DNA of 64,000 nt from Mesorhizobium zhangyense (GTDB taxonomy: Bacteria > Pseudomonadota > Alphaproteobacteria > Rhizobiales > Rhizobiaceae), in NCBI RefSeq assembly GCF_011045115.1, contig NZ_JAAKZG010000004.1, positions 372,001-436,000 on the forward strand, in the 5' to 3' direction. The notes below the pieces were generated by a model. It saw nothing but the letters and a program-made list of their open reading frames with translations, searched no databases and was not told where the DNA came from. Made by a program: the position numbers and the translations under genes. Each line of letters opens with the position of its first letter. Position 1 is the stretch's first letter. This document shows, in pieces, positions 7,528-15,421 of the stretch.

Positions 7528-9108
7528 TCACCGCGTCTCAGTGGCAACCGGGAAAAGCGGCCCGCCAGTCATCTTCTCGGGCTGTTCTATTCCCATCAGT
7601 GCGAGAATGGTCGGCGCGACGTCGGCAAGGATGCCTTCGTTCAAACGCGACACGTCGCTCCGGCCGAACAGAATGACGGGGACCGGATTGAGCGTGTGGG
7701 CCGTGTGGGGCGCGCCGTTTTCCGGATCGATCATCGTTTCGCAATTGCCGTGGTCAGCGATGGCCAGCAGGAATCCGCCCGCGCGCTCGACACTCTGGCA
7801 AATCACACCCAGAGCGGCGTCCACGGTCTCCACTGCCGTTATGGCCGCTTCGAGGCTGCCGGTGTGCCCAACCATGTCCGGATTGGCGAAGTTCACGACG
7901 ATGAAGTCGTATTCGCCGCCGTCTATCGCCGCCACTACCTTTTCGGTGAGTTCCGGCGCGGACATCGACGGTTGCAGATCGTAGGTAGCGACCTTGGGCG
8001 ACGGCACCATCAGGCGCTCCTCACCGGCATGAGGCGTCTCGCGCCCGCCGTTGAGGAAATAGGTGACATGCGGATACTTTTCCGTCTCCGCCATATGAAG
8101 CTGACTTCGGCCTGCCTTGGCGATCGTCTCGCTCAATCCGTCATCGAGCGATTGAGGCAGAAAAAGTGTGCGCATCACCGCATTGAGTTCAGTTCCATAG
8201 GACGCCATGCCGATTGCCATCGCGATACCGGGCTGCTTGTTCTTGCCCTGGAAGCCGCACGAGTCGGGGATGAGAAGTGCTGACAGGGTTTCACGAACCC
8301 GGTCGGACCGAAAATTGGCGCACAGGATCGCGTCCCCTTCGCCAAGGCCGGCATAATCGCCGATGACACTCGGCAGTATGAACTCGTCCGTTTCGCCACG
8401 CTGAGCGGCTATCTCGACTGCCTGCTGGGGGGAAGAAGCAGCGACGCCCTCACCGTCGACGATTGCCGCATATGCGAGTGAAATTCGTTCCCAGCGATTG
8501 TCGCGGTCCATGGCGTAAAATCGGCCGCTGACGGTCGCAATCGAGGCATCTGCGGGAAGAGCCTCGGCGAGTTGCCGAAGGAAGTCACCTGCCTGTCCCG
8601 GCTGCGTGTCACGTCCGTCCGTCCAGGCGTGTATGACTGAACGTATTCCGAGACTGGAAAGTGCTCGGGCGAGTGCCGCGACATGACCCTGATGCGAGTG
8701 AACGCCGCCCGGGGAAACAAGCCCAAGGATATGGCAGGAGCCGCCCGTCCGTGCCAGGACTTCCGGCAGGCCAGTTTCGGCTATGAGTTTGCGCAAGGTG
8801 CCGTCCGCTACTGCGGCGTCGATGCGAGGCAGATCCTGCATCACGATACGCCCGGCACCGATGTTCAGGTGGCCGACCTCGGAATTGCCCATCTGCCCTT
8901 CCGGCAGGCCGACGGCAGGGCCATGCGTCGTCAGGAAAGAATGTGGATGACGTGACCACAAACCATCGAAATTTGGGGTCCTGGCTTGCAAGACGGCGTT
9001 GCCGTGCACTTCCTCGCGCCAGCCCCACCCGTCCATGATCATGAGAACAGTCGGTTTTTTGTTGGTCAATGTCTGTCTCTGCTGTTTGAAGCTTTCAATC
9101 CACGCCAT
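7528..9108 (-). CDS. gpmI: 2,3-bisphosphoglycerate-independent phosphoglycerate mutase
   Basis: Interconverts 3- and 2-phosphoglycerate using two metal ions and a phosphoserine intermediate. The sequence has LMIMDGWGWRE, the nucleophile Ser76 in GNSEVGH, GGVHSHQGH, TDGRDTQP, NFRSDRVRE, NFANPDMVGHTG and ADHGNCE, all standard for this alkaline-phosphatase-superfamily enzyme. The start is uncertain: ATG 9108 follows GGTGGG and gives 526 residues, slightly longer than the usual 510-515, so an internal start is possible. It lies 134 bp downstream of the threonate genes on the same strand, so a shared transcript is possible. Confidence 0.93.
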   Translation of the reverse strand: MAWIESFKQQRQTLTNKKPTVLMIMDGWGWREEVHGNAVLQARTPNFDGLWSRHPHSFLTTHGPAVGLPEGQMGNSEVGHLNIGAGRIVMQDLPRIDAAVADGTLRKLIAETGLPEVLARTGGSCHILGLVSPGGVHSHQGHVAALARALSSLGIRSVIHAWTDGRDTQPGQAGDFLRQLAEALPADASIATVSGRFYAMDRDNRWERISLAYAAIVDGEGVAASSPQQAVEIAAQRGETDEFILPSVIGDYAGLGEGDAILCANFRSDRVRETLSALLIPDSCGFQGKNKQPGIAMAIGMASYGTELNAVMRTLFLPQSLDDGLSETIAKAGRSQLHMAETEKYPHVTYFLNGGRETPHAGEERLMVPSPKVATYDLQPSMSAPELTEKVVAAIDGGEYDFIVVNFANPDMVGHTGSLEAAITAVETVDAALGVICQSVERAGGFLLAIADHGNCETMIDPENGAPHTAHTLNPVPVILFGRSDVSRLNEGILADVAPTILALMGIEQPEKMTGGPLFPVATETR

Positions 9109-9242
9109 GCGCAATACCCACCGCAACTGCGGTTGTCATCCATAAATGGGCCGGTGCGCCTCAACGAGCCTGTGTGATGACCGGCTGGCGCCACTGCGCG
9201 GCTTCATAAACGGGCTGGCACATCGAAACACTTCGGCCGGTT

Positions 9243-10148
9243 TCAGGCTGCCTCGCTCTCGTGGGGTGAAGTCGTGTTGAGATAAACGGCAAACAGCGTC
9301 CGTGTGGCGCAGATATAGAGCCTGTTGAAATTCGGGCCACCAAAACAGACATTGGCGACCGCTTCGGGAAGTTTGATCTTGCCGAGCAATGTGCCGTCCG
9401 CCGATAGGCAGTGCACGCCATCGCCGGCGCTGGTCCAGATATTTCCGTCGCGATCGACGCGGAAGCCGTCGTAAATCCCGATTTCACATTCGCGAAGAAG
9501 GCGACGATTGGTCAGCGACCGGCCCTCGACGACTTCGAATGCCAGGAGCTGGCCGGGCCTCGCTCCGCTATCGGCGATATACAGTACGCGCTCGTCGCGT
9601 GAAAAACACAGGCCATTTGGCTGCACGAAACCGTCGGCCACAAGACTGATCGACCCGTCGGCGTCGATCCGGTAGACATTGCTGCTGCCGATTTCGCTTT
9701 CGCTGCGACTTCCTTCGTATTCCGTCGCGATCCCATATGTCGGATCGGTGAACCAGATCGCGCCATCCCGGCCGACGACGACGTCGTTCGGCGAGTTCAG
9801 CCGCTTGCCATCGAAACGATCGGCGATCACCGTGATATCGCCGCTATGCTCGGTTCGTGTTACCCGGCGCATAAGATGTTCGCAGGAAACCACGCGGCCC
9901 TGAGCATCGAGCGTGTGCCCGTTGGAGAAATTCGAGGGCGACTGGAAAACCGAGATGGAATCGTCGCACTCGTTGTAGCGCATTACGCGATTGTTCGGAA
10001 TGTCCGAGAAAAGCAGATGGCGCGATGCCGGAACATAAACGGGACCTTCCAGCCACCGGCCACCCGAGAAAAGGGTATCGACGTGCACATTCGACAGGAT
10101 CAGGCGTTCGAAACGAGGATCGAATACCTCGAACCAAGCTGTGTACAT
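9243..10148 (-). CDS. SMP-30/gluconolactonase-family lactonase-like protein
   Basis: A 301-residue beta-propeller protein. EGPVYVPASRHLLFSDIPNNRVMRY, LNSPNDVVVGRDGAIWFTDPTYG and DGFRVDRDGNIWTSAGDGVH carry the metal-binding Glu, Asn and Asp residues of the SMP-30/LRE family, which hydrolyses sugar lactones. GGGGAGGAGGG precedes the ATG. It is 28 bp after otnI in what looks like an operon with ltnD and otnI, so hydrolysis of threono-1,4-lactone or a related lactone to the open acid is a reasonable inference, not shown by the sequence. Confidence 0.9.
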   Translation of the reverse strand: MYTAWFEVFDPRFERLILSNVHVDTLFSGGRWLEGPVYVPASRHLLFSDIPNNRVMRYNECDDSISVFQSPSNFSNGHTLDAQGRVVSCEHLMRRVTRTEHSGDITVIADRFDGKRLNSPNDVVVGRDGAIWFTDPTYGIATEYEGSRSESEIGSSNVYRIDADGSISLVADGFVQPNGLCFSRDERVLYIADSGARPGQLLAFEVVEGRSLTNRRLLRECEIGIYDGFRVDRDGNIWTSAGDGVHCLSADGTLLGKIKLPEAVANVCFGGPNFNRLYICATRTLFAVYLNTTSPHESEAA

Positions 10149-10176
10149 ATGCCCTCCTCCCCGGACAGTTCCCTGG

Positions 10177-10944
10177 CTAGGTTTTGTTCAGCCAGGTTAG
10201 TCCCGCGACCGTATCGCCCAGAGGACGATATTCACAGCCGACATATCCGCCGTAACCGAGCCTGTCGATCTCCGCGAAGATCATAGCATCGTTCAACTCA
10301 CCCGTTCCCGGCTCATGCCGCAGAGGAACCGAGGCTATCTGGATGTGAGCAATGACCTGCATCATCTGGCCAAGACTCGTCAAGACATCGCCATGGATGA
10401 TCTGGCGATGGTAAATGTCATACTGCAGTTTGACATTACGAGGACCAAACTCGTCGATCAGCGCGACAGCGCTATTGAAATCGTTGAGGAAATAGCCCGG
10501 CATATCGCGGCCGTTGATCGGTTCGATCACCAGGCCGATACCCTTTTCCGCAGTCTTCTCAGCGGCGAATGACAGAGCGTAGCGGTAGCTGGCCGCGGCG
10601 GCAGGGTCACGCGGATCGGCAAGCCCGGACATCATGTGCAACAGCGGCGTACCGATGATCGTGGCATAGTGCACCGCTTTGGCGACCGCCTCGCGAAACT
10701 CGTCACGCCGTTCCGGCAAGGCCGCAAGACCGCGCTCGCCCTTGGACCAGTCGCCAGCGGGCATGTTGAACAGTGCCTGACTGAGGCCGGCATTCGTCAG
10801 TTTTTCAGCAACCACCTCCGCGGGGAAATCGTAGGGAAAGAGATACTCTACCGCCTCGAAACCGGCGTCCGCCGCCGCCTGGAAGCGATCGAGAAAATCA
10901 TGCTCGGTAAACATCATCGAGAGGTTTGCGGCAAAACGCGGCAT
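10177..10944 (-). CDS. otnI: 2-oxo-tetronate isomerase (hydroxypyruvate isomerase-like)
   Basis: A 255-residue TIM-barrel isomerase. Motifs include MPRFAANLSMMFTEHDFLDRF, ALFNMPAGDWSKGERG, VIEPINGRDMPGYF (Glu141, predicted catalytic) and the final GCEYRPLG with the second catalytic Glu. In the DUF1537-associated pathway this family converts 2-oxo-tetronate to 3-oxo-tetronate. The ATG at 10944 lies one base after the ltnD stop, so the two are coupled. Co-location with ltnD, otnK and otnC supports the specific assignment over the closely similar hydroxypyruvate isomerase Hyi. Confidence 0.87.
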   Translation of the reverse strand: MPRFAANLSMMFTEHDFLDRFQAAADAGFEAVEYLFPYDFPAEVVAEKLTNAGLSQALFNMPAGDWSKGERGLAALPERRDEFREAVAKAVHYATIIGTPLLHMMSGLADPRDPAAAASYRYALSFAAEKTAEKGIGLVIEPINGRDMPGYFLNDFNSAVALIDEFGPRNVKLQYDIYHRQIIHGDVLTSLGQMMQVIAHIQIASVPLRHEPGTGELNDAMIFAEIDRLGYGGYVGCEYRPLGDTVAGLTWLNKT

Positions 10945-10945
10945 A

Positions 10946-11859
10946 TCAGTCTTCCTCGTCCATACCCGGCAATTTGAGCCCGGTAATCTGCGCCAGCAGG
11001 CGGGCGACCGACGAGTCATCGTCACCCCCCATGCCGGCTGCTTCAGTCATCACGAAAAGCTGCAGGGCGGCGCTGGCGATGGGCAGCGGAAACTTCAGCT
11101 TGCGCCCGATATCCGAAACGATGCCGAGATCCTTTGTGAAGATCGATACGGCGCTGTGCGGCGTATAGTCCCCCGCAATGACGTGCGGGACGCGGTTTTC
11201 GAACATCCAGCTATTGCCGGCCGATTTGGTGATCACCTCGTAGACCCGCGAGATGTCGAGGCCAGGCTCCTGGCAAAGGTGATGGCCTCGCAGGCCGCCG
11301 CGATATGCACGCCGGCCAGCAGCTGGTTGACGATCTCGAAGGAGGAGCCGATGCCCACGGCATCCCCGAGTTCATAGACCGTACCGGCCATGGCATCGAG
11401 CGCCGGGCGGGCAGCGGCGAAGGTTTCGACGGGGCCGGAGGCCATGACCGTGAGCTCGCCAGCCTCGGCCTTGACCGAACCACCGCTGATCGGCGCATCG
11501 AGATAGAGCAGGCCCTTGTCTGCCGCGCGGGCGGCGAAGCCTTTCGCCTCCGCCGGCGCGACGGTCGCAGAGGAAATGATGACGGCGCCGGGCTTCATGG
11601 CGGCGACAGCACCTTTCTCACCGAAAAGCACGGTTTCCGTCTGGGCAGCGTTCACCACCACGACGACGACGATGTCAGCACCTTCGACAGCGGCGGCGGG
11701 GGTGGAGAAAGGTTTGCCGCCGCTCGCCTCGAAGCTCTCCCGTGCCTGTTCGCTGATATCGCAGCCGGCGACGCTGTGACCGGCACGGATAAGCGAGCGG
11801 GCCATGCCGAGGCCCATGGAACCGAGGCCAATGACGGCGATATGAGTTTGACCGGGCAT
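10946..11859 (-). pseudogene. ltnD: L-threonate dehydrogenase, interrupted by a one-base frameshift
   Basis: The 3-hydroxyisobutyrate-dehydrogenase-type protein starts at MPGQTHIAVIGLGSMGLG with AGGA upstream. It reads normally through DAPISGGSVKAEAGELTVMASG and EAITFARSL, then terminates early. The next frame continues with VITKSAGNSWMFENRVPHVIAGDY, SIFTKDLGIVSD (the catalytic Lys) and the normal C-terminus. Restoring one C in the CC run at 11262-11263 (plus strand) gives GLDISRVYEVITKSAG and a 304-residue protein of usual length. LtnD would oxidise L-threonate to 2-oxo-tetronate. The rest of the gene is intact, so this is either a recent mutation or a base-calling error. Confidence 0.85.
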
Positions 11860-11948
11860 TGGCGGTTCCTTTTGAATCTGTGGATCAGCAAGCACTAACA
11901 GTATTATCAGGCCGAAGACGATCTGCCTGAAGGCAAACCCAAAACGCT

Positions 11949-11963
11949 ATCTCAGCGCTAACA
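11949..11963. promoter_or_regulatory. LacI-type operator, left copy
   Basis: ATCTCAGCGCTAACA is centred on the palindrome AGCGCT, as usual for LacI-family sites with a central CG. It is the exact reverse complement of the copy at 12006-12020, in the gap between ltnD and the LacI gene. Confidence 0.65.
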
Positions 11964-12005
11964 CAAAAATTGTAATCACAGCTCTGGCCTTCTTCAAGTG
12001 AAATA

Positions 12006-12020
12006 TGTTAGCGCTGAGAT
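12006..12020. promoter_or_regulatory. LacI-type operator, right copy
   Basis: TGTTAGCGCTGAGAT is the 15-bp exact reverse complement of the left copy. The two centres are 56 bp apart and frame the divergent promoter region, consistent with looping or dual repression of both gene sets by the adjacent LacI protein. Confidence 0.65.
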
Positions 12021-12074
12021 ATCAAAAATCCGAGGCGAGCGAAGAGCCCGCGCAAGACAGGGAGGAGCGCCGCA

Positions 12075-13076
12075 ATGCAATATGAGATGCCGACGCTCAC
12101 CCATGTCGCGCGGCTTGCCGGCGTCAGCGAAAACACGGTTTCGCGCGTCATCCGCAACAAGGGTCCGATTGCCGATGCGACCCGCGACCGTGTGGTTCTG
12201 GCCATCGAAAAGCTCGGCTATGTGCCGAATCGGGCGGCGGGATCGCTCGCCTCCTCCGGCTCCCTGCTGATCGGCGTACTGCTGCCGTCCCTGTCGAACA
12301 TCGTTTATCCCGAGGTGTTGCAGGGTATCTATGCGGCGCTGGCTGCGACATCCTACCAGCCGATGATCGGCGTCACGGACTACGACCCGGTCAAGGAACA
12401 GAGCATCCTTTCATCACTGCTTGCCTGGCAACCGGCGGCGATCATCACGACTGGCTTTGACCACACCGACGCCACGCGCCGGATGCTGGATAACAGCCGC
12501 GTGCGCGTGGCCGAACTCATGGATATCGATGCCGAGCCGATCGATATTGCCGTCGGCCTTTCCCATCACCAGGCGGGCTATGCCGTCGGCCGGCATTTGA
12601 TCGCGCGAGGCTATCGGCGTTTCGGCTATGTCGGCCACGACTGGATCGCCGACCGGCGCGCGCGCATGCGGTATGACGGTCTTGTTCAGGCGCTCGCCGA
12701 AACAGGCATGACCCTGGAAGGGGAACAGTGCTTCGATGGACCGAGCTCGACCATGGCCGGGCGCGACACGCTCGCAATTCTGCTTGAGCGCCTGCCGGGT
12801 CTTGATGCCGTGGTTTTTTCCAATGACGACATGGCGGTCGGCGGCTTTTTCCACTGCCTGGTCGCGGGCATTGCCGTTCGAGAGCGGCTGGCCCTGTTCG
12901 GTTTCAACGGTCTCGATATTGGCCAGGTTCTGCCCTTGCCGCTTTCGACCGTCCGTTCGAACCGCTTTCTGATCGGCAAGATAGCGGTGGAGAAGCTGTT
13001 GGAGAGCCCTGAACGGGCCCTCGACAAACTGGTGGTCGATACCGGCTACGACATCGTCGAAGGCGCAACTGCCTGA
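12075..13076 (+). CDS. LacI-family repressor of the threonate genes
   Basis: A 333-residue regulator. The N-terminal helix-turn-helix reads PTLTHVARLAGVSENTVSRVIRNKGPIADATRDRV (6-40), followed by the hinge YVPNRAAGSLAS and a periplasmic-binding-protein-like effector domain (IGVLLPSLSNIVYPEVLQGI). The sequence is of the GntR/IdnR-type branch of LacI proteins. GGGAGGA lies eight bases before the ATG. It precedes otnK and otnC and diverges from ltnD-otnI, with two operators in between, so autoregulation and control of both arms are expected. The inducer is likely a pathway acid or lactone. Confidence 0.92.
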   Translation: MQYEMPTLTHVARLAGVSENTVSRVIRNKGPIADATRDRVVLAIEKLGYVPNRAAGSLASSGSLLIGVLLPSLSNIVYPEVLQGIYAALAATSYQPMIGVTDYDPVKEQSILSSLLAWQPAAIITTGFDHTDATRRMLDNSRVRVAELMDIDAEPIDIAVGLSHHQAGYAVGRHLIARGYRRFGYVGHDWIADRRARMRYDGLVQALAETGMTLEGEQCFDGPSSTMAGRDTLAILLERLPGLDAVVFSNDDMAVGGFFHCLVAGIAVRERLALFGFNGLDIGQVLPLPLSTVRSNRFLIGKIAVEKLLESPERALDKLVVDTGYDIVEGATA

Positions 13077-13108
13077 GCCAATCCCATGAATACCCGGAGT
13101 GAATGAAC

Positions 13109-14377
13109 ATGCTATTAGGTGCGGTTGCGGATGATCTGACGGGAGCGACAGATCTGGCGCTGACATTATCGCGGGAGGGGATGCGCACGGTGCAGACTGT
13201 TGGCGTTCCCGCGGACGATTTCGATTTCGGCGATGCCGAAGCCGTCGTCATCGCACTGAAATCGCGGACAATCCCTGCCGCTGAGGCAATCGCAATGTCG
13301 CTGGAAGCGGCACGCCTGCTGAAGGCCCACGGAGCCGAGCAGATCATCTTCAAATATTGCTCCACTTTCGATTCCACGCCGCAAGGCAATATCGGACCGG
13401 TGGCGGAAGCGTTGCTCGAGGAACTCGGCGGCAACCTGACACTGGCCTGCCCTGCCTTCCCGACCAACGGCCGAACGGTTTATCGCGGCCATCTGTTCGT
13501 CGGTGACCAGCTCCTGTCCGACAGCCCGATGAAGGATCACCCCCTGACGCCCATGACCGATTCCGATCTGGTTCGGGTTTTGCAGCAGCAGACAACACTA
13601 CCAGTTGGCCTCGTCATCCACGATGCGGTCAGCAAGGGACACGAAGCCGTCGCAGCCGCCTTCAAGGCGGCCGCATCCAAGGGCGAGAAGGTCATCATCG
13701 TTGACGCGATCACCAACGACGACCTGCGCGCTATCGGCAAGGCCGCCGCCGATATGACCTTGATCACAGGCGGGTCCGGGATTGCCATCGGCCTACCGGA
13801 GAATTTTCGCCGGGCCGGGAAGTTGGCACCCAGACAGACAGCGGCAGCCTTTGCTGGACCGGCTGGCCCCGCCGTCATGCTGGCAGGCTCCTGTTCGACC
13901 GCGACGCGCCGACAGGTCGAGACTGCAATCGCGGCCGGTACGCCTGCAATGAAGCTCGACCCGCTCGCGATTGCCGATGGCCGGAACACGGCGGATGCCG
14001 TGATCGATTGGGTAAAGGCCAACAGCTCCGCTGCGATCCCGCTTGTCTATTCAAGTTCCGACCCCGAGGATGTTAAGAAGGCCCAGGATGTGCTAGGGCG
14101 CGACCGGGCGGGCGCGGTGGTCGAACATCTGCTGGCCGATGTGGCGATCGCGCTGCGCAATGACGGCTACCGCCGCTTCCTTGTGGCCGGCGGCGAAACC
14201 TCGGGCGCGGTCGTCAATGGTCTTGGCGTCGAAGCCCTGTTTATCGGCCCCGAAATCGATCCGGGCGTGCCGTGGACACTGAGCCTTGGTGACGAGGCGC
14301 CATTGGCGCTGGCCTTGAAGTCCGGCAATTTCGGCAGTGACGATTTCTTCCTCAAGGCATGGGAACTGATGCGATGA
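13109..14377 (+). CDS. otnK: 3-oxo-tetronate 4-kinase (DUF1537 four-carbon acid-sugar kinase)
   Basis: A 422-residue kinase with the DUF1537 N-terminus LLGAVADDLTGATDLA (acid-sugar binding), KYCSTFDSTPQGNIGPV, then the C-terminal nucleotide-binding half with LAGSCSTATRRQ and the final FLVAGGETSGAVVNGLG. It phosphorylates 3-oxo-tetronate at O4. I chose ATG 13109 because GGAG lies about nine bases before it; ATG 13103 is also in frame but too close to that site. It lies 32 bp after the LacI gene, and its stop overlaps the otnC start by the ATGA arrangement. Confidence 0.92.
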   Translation: MLLGAVADDLTGATDLALTLSREGMRTVQTVGVPADDFDFGDAEAVVIALKSRTIPAAEAIAMSLEAARLLKAHGAEQIIFKYCSTFDSTPQGNIGPVAEALLEELGGNLTLACPAFPTNGRTVYRGHLFVGDQLLSDSPMKDHPLTPMTDSDLVRVLQQQTTLPVGLVIHDAVSKGHEAVAAAFKAAASKGEKVIIVDAITNDDLRAIGKAAADMTLITGGSGIAIGLPENFRRAGKLAPRQTAAAFAGPAGPAVMLAGSCSTATRRQVETAIAAGTPAMKLDPLAIADGRNTADAVIDWVKANSSAAIPLVYSSSDPEDVKKAQDVLGRDRAGAVVEHLLADVAIALRNDGYRRFLVAGGETSGAVVNGLGVEALFIGPEIDPGVPWTLSLGDEAPLALALKSGNFGSDDFFLKAWELMR

Positions 14378-15018
14378 CCGCCATCCTCTCGGAAGAAACC
14401 AAGCTTCGCGACGAAATCGCCGCCGTGGGCAAGTCGCTGTTCGATCGGGCACTAACCTTCGGCTCGACGGGCAACATCAGCGCGCGCCTGTCCAATGGCG
14501 ACCTGCTGATGACCCCTACCAATGCCTCCCTCGGCAACCTCGACCCGGCGCGCCTGTCGCGCTTTACCGCCGAGGGCGTCCATGTCGACGGCGACAAGCC
14601 GACCAAGGAAGCCTTCCTGCACCAGTGCATGTATTGCCAGCAGAAACTTTCCGGTGCCGTCGTGCATCTGCATTCCACCTACGCGGTCGCGGTCAGCATT
14701 CTGGAAGACGTCGACCCGGATGATGTGCTGCCACCGCTGACGGCCTATTATGTGATGCGGGTCGGCTCCCTTCCGCTGGTGCCCTACTATCCGCCGGGCG
14801 ATACCGCGCTTGCGAATGCGGTCGCCGAGAAGGCGAAGAACAGCCATGCCGTGCTTCTCGCCAATCACGGACCGGTGGTCGCCGGAAAGACCTTGCGGGA
14901 TGCGCAATACGCGACCGAGGAACTCGAGGAAACCGCCAAACTCCATCTCCTGCTCGAAGGACGGCGGACACGTCCCCTCACCCCGCAGCAGCGCAATGCC
15001 CTCCTGAAGACCTTTTGA
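14374..15018 (+). CDS. otnC: 3-oxo-tetronate 4-phosphate decarboxylase (class II aldolase family)
   Basis: A 214-residue class II aldolase/adducin-type enzyme. It shows the phosphate-binding GSTGNIS (30-36), the probable catalytic Glu79 in TKEAFLH, the metal ligands His98 and His100 in VVHLHSTYA, and a third His in LLANHGPVV. In this pathway the enzyme decarboxylates 3-oxo-tetronate 4-phosphate to dihydroxyacetone phosphate. The start overlaps the otnK stop (ATGA). It completes a kinase-decarboxylase pair that needs the minus-strand ltnD and otnI products as suppliers. Confidence 0.92.
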   Translation: MTAILSEETKLRDEIAAVGKSLFDRALTFGSTGNISARLSNGDLLMTPTNASLGNLDPARLSRFTAEGVHVDGDKPTKEAFLHQCMYCQQKLSGAVVHLHSTYAVAVSILEDVDPDDVLPPLTAYYVMRVGSLPLVPYYPPGDTALANAVAEKAKNSHAVLLANHGPVVAGKTLRDAQYATEELEETAKLHLLLEGRRTRPLTPQQRNALLKTF

Positions 15019-15421
15019 AGGGCTCCCCATGTTGCACGGGTCGGTGCTGTTACATTGTTCAGGAATGGGCGGCAGCTCGGCGATGTTGGTATCGCGCAGT
15101 CTCCGGCACAAAATCACTGAGGCCCAGGCCGTCGAGAATTCGACCGTCGGCTCTGCGTCCTCCACGAGCCTGCCAGGCGATATCAGTTAAGCGGCTATAA
15201 ACGCTCGGCAAAATTCCACCCAAAAATAGTAATTTCCGGATAATTGACCACAATTTTTGCCGGTCATAAGGTCCGGCTCGTCGGCGCTTGGGGAATAGGC
15301 GAGCGGCACCGGAATTTTTGCAACTGATGTGAACTGCGACCGGCAGCATGGCTGTTTTCGGCGGCGGCGAAGCTTTGCGCGACGCCTGTTGCCGGTTTGC
15401 GTTTGCCAGAGGGAAGACCAA
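15019..15421. other. Intergenic region upstream of the autotransporter
   Basis: About 400 bp without a convincing gene. Overlapping frames on both strands lack ribosome sites and recognisable motifs. The AT-richer stretch 15190-15290 (ATAGTAATTTCCGGATAATT) is the likely promoter region. The remaining leader before the GTG is GC-rich and gives a long untranslated 5' end if the candidate promoter is used. Confidence 0.5.
15244..15272 (+). promoter_or_regulatory. Weak candidate promoter for the autotransporter gene
   Basis: TTGACC (15244-15249) and TAAGGT (15267-15272) are separated by 17 bp in the AT-richer part of the gap. The -10 box is poor, so this is only a suggestion. Confidence 0.25.

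Noticed and set aside
11233-11895. Two separate small genes in place of ltnD
   Set aside because: The two frames together rebuild one LtnD protein at normal length after one base is restored, so they are one broken gene.
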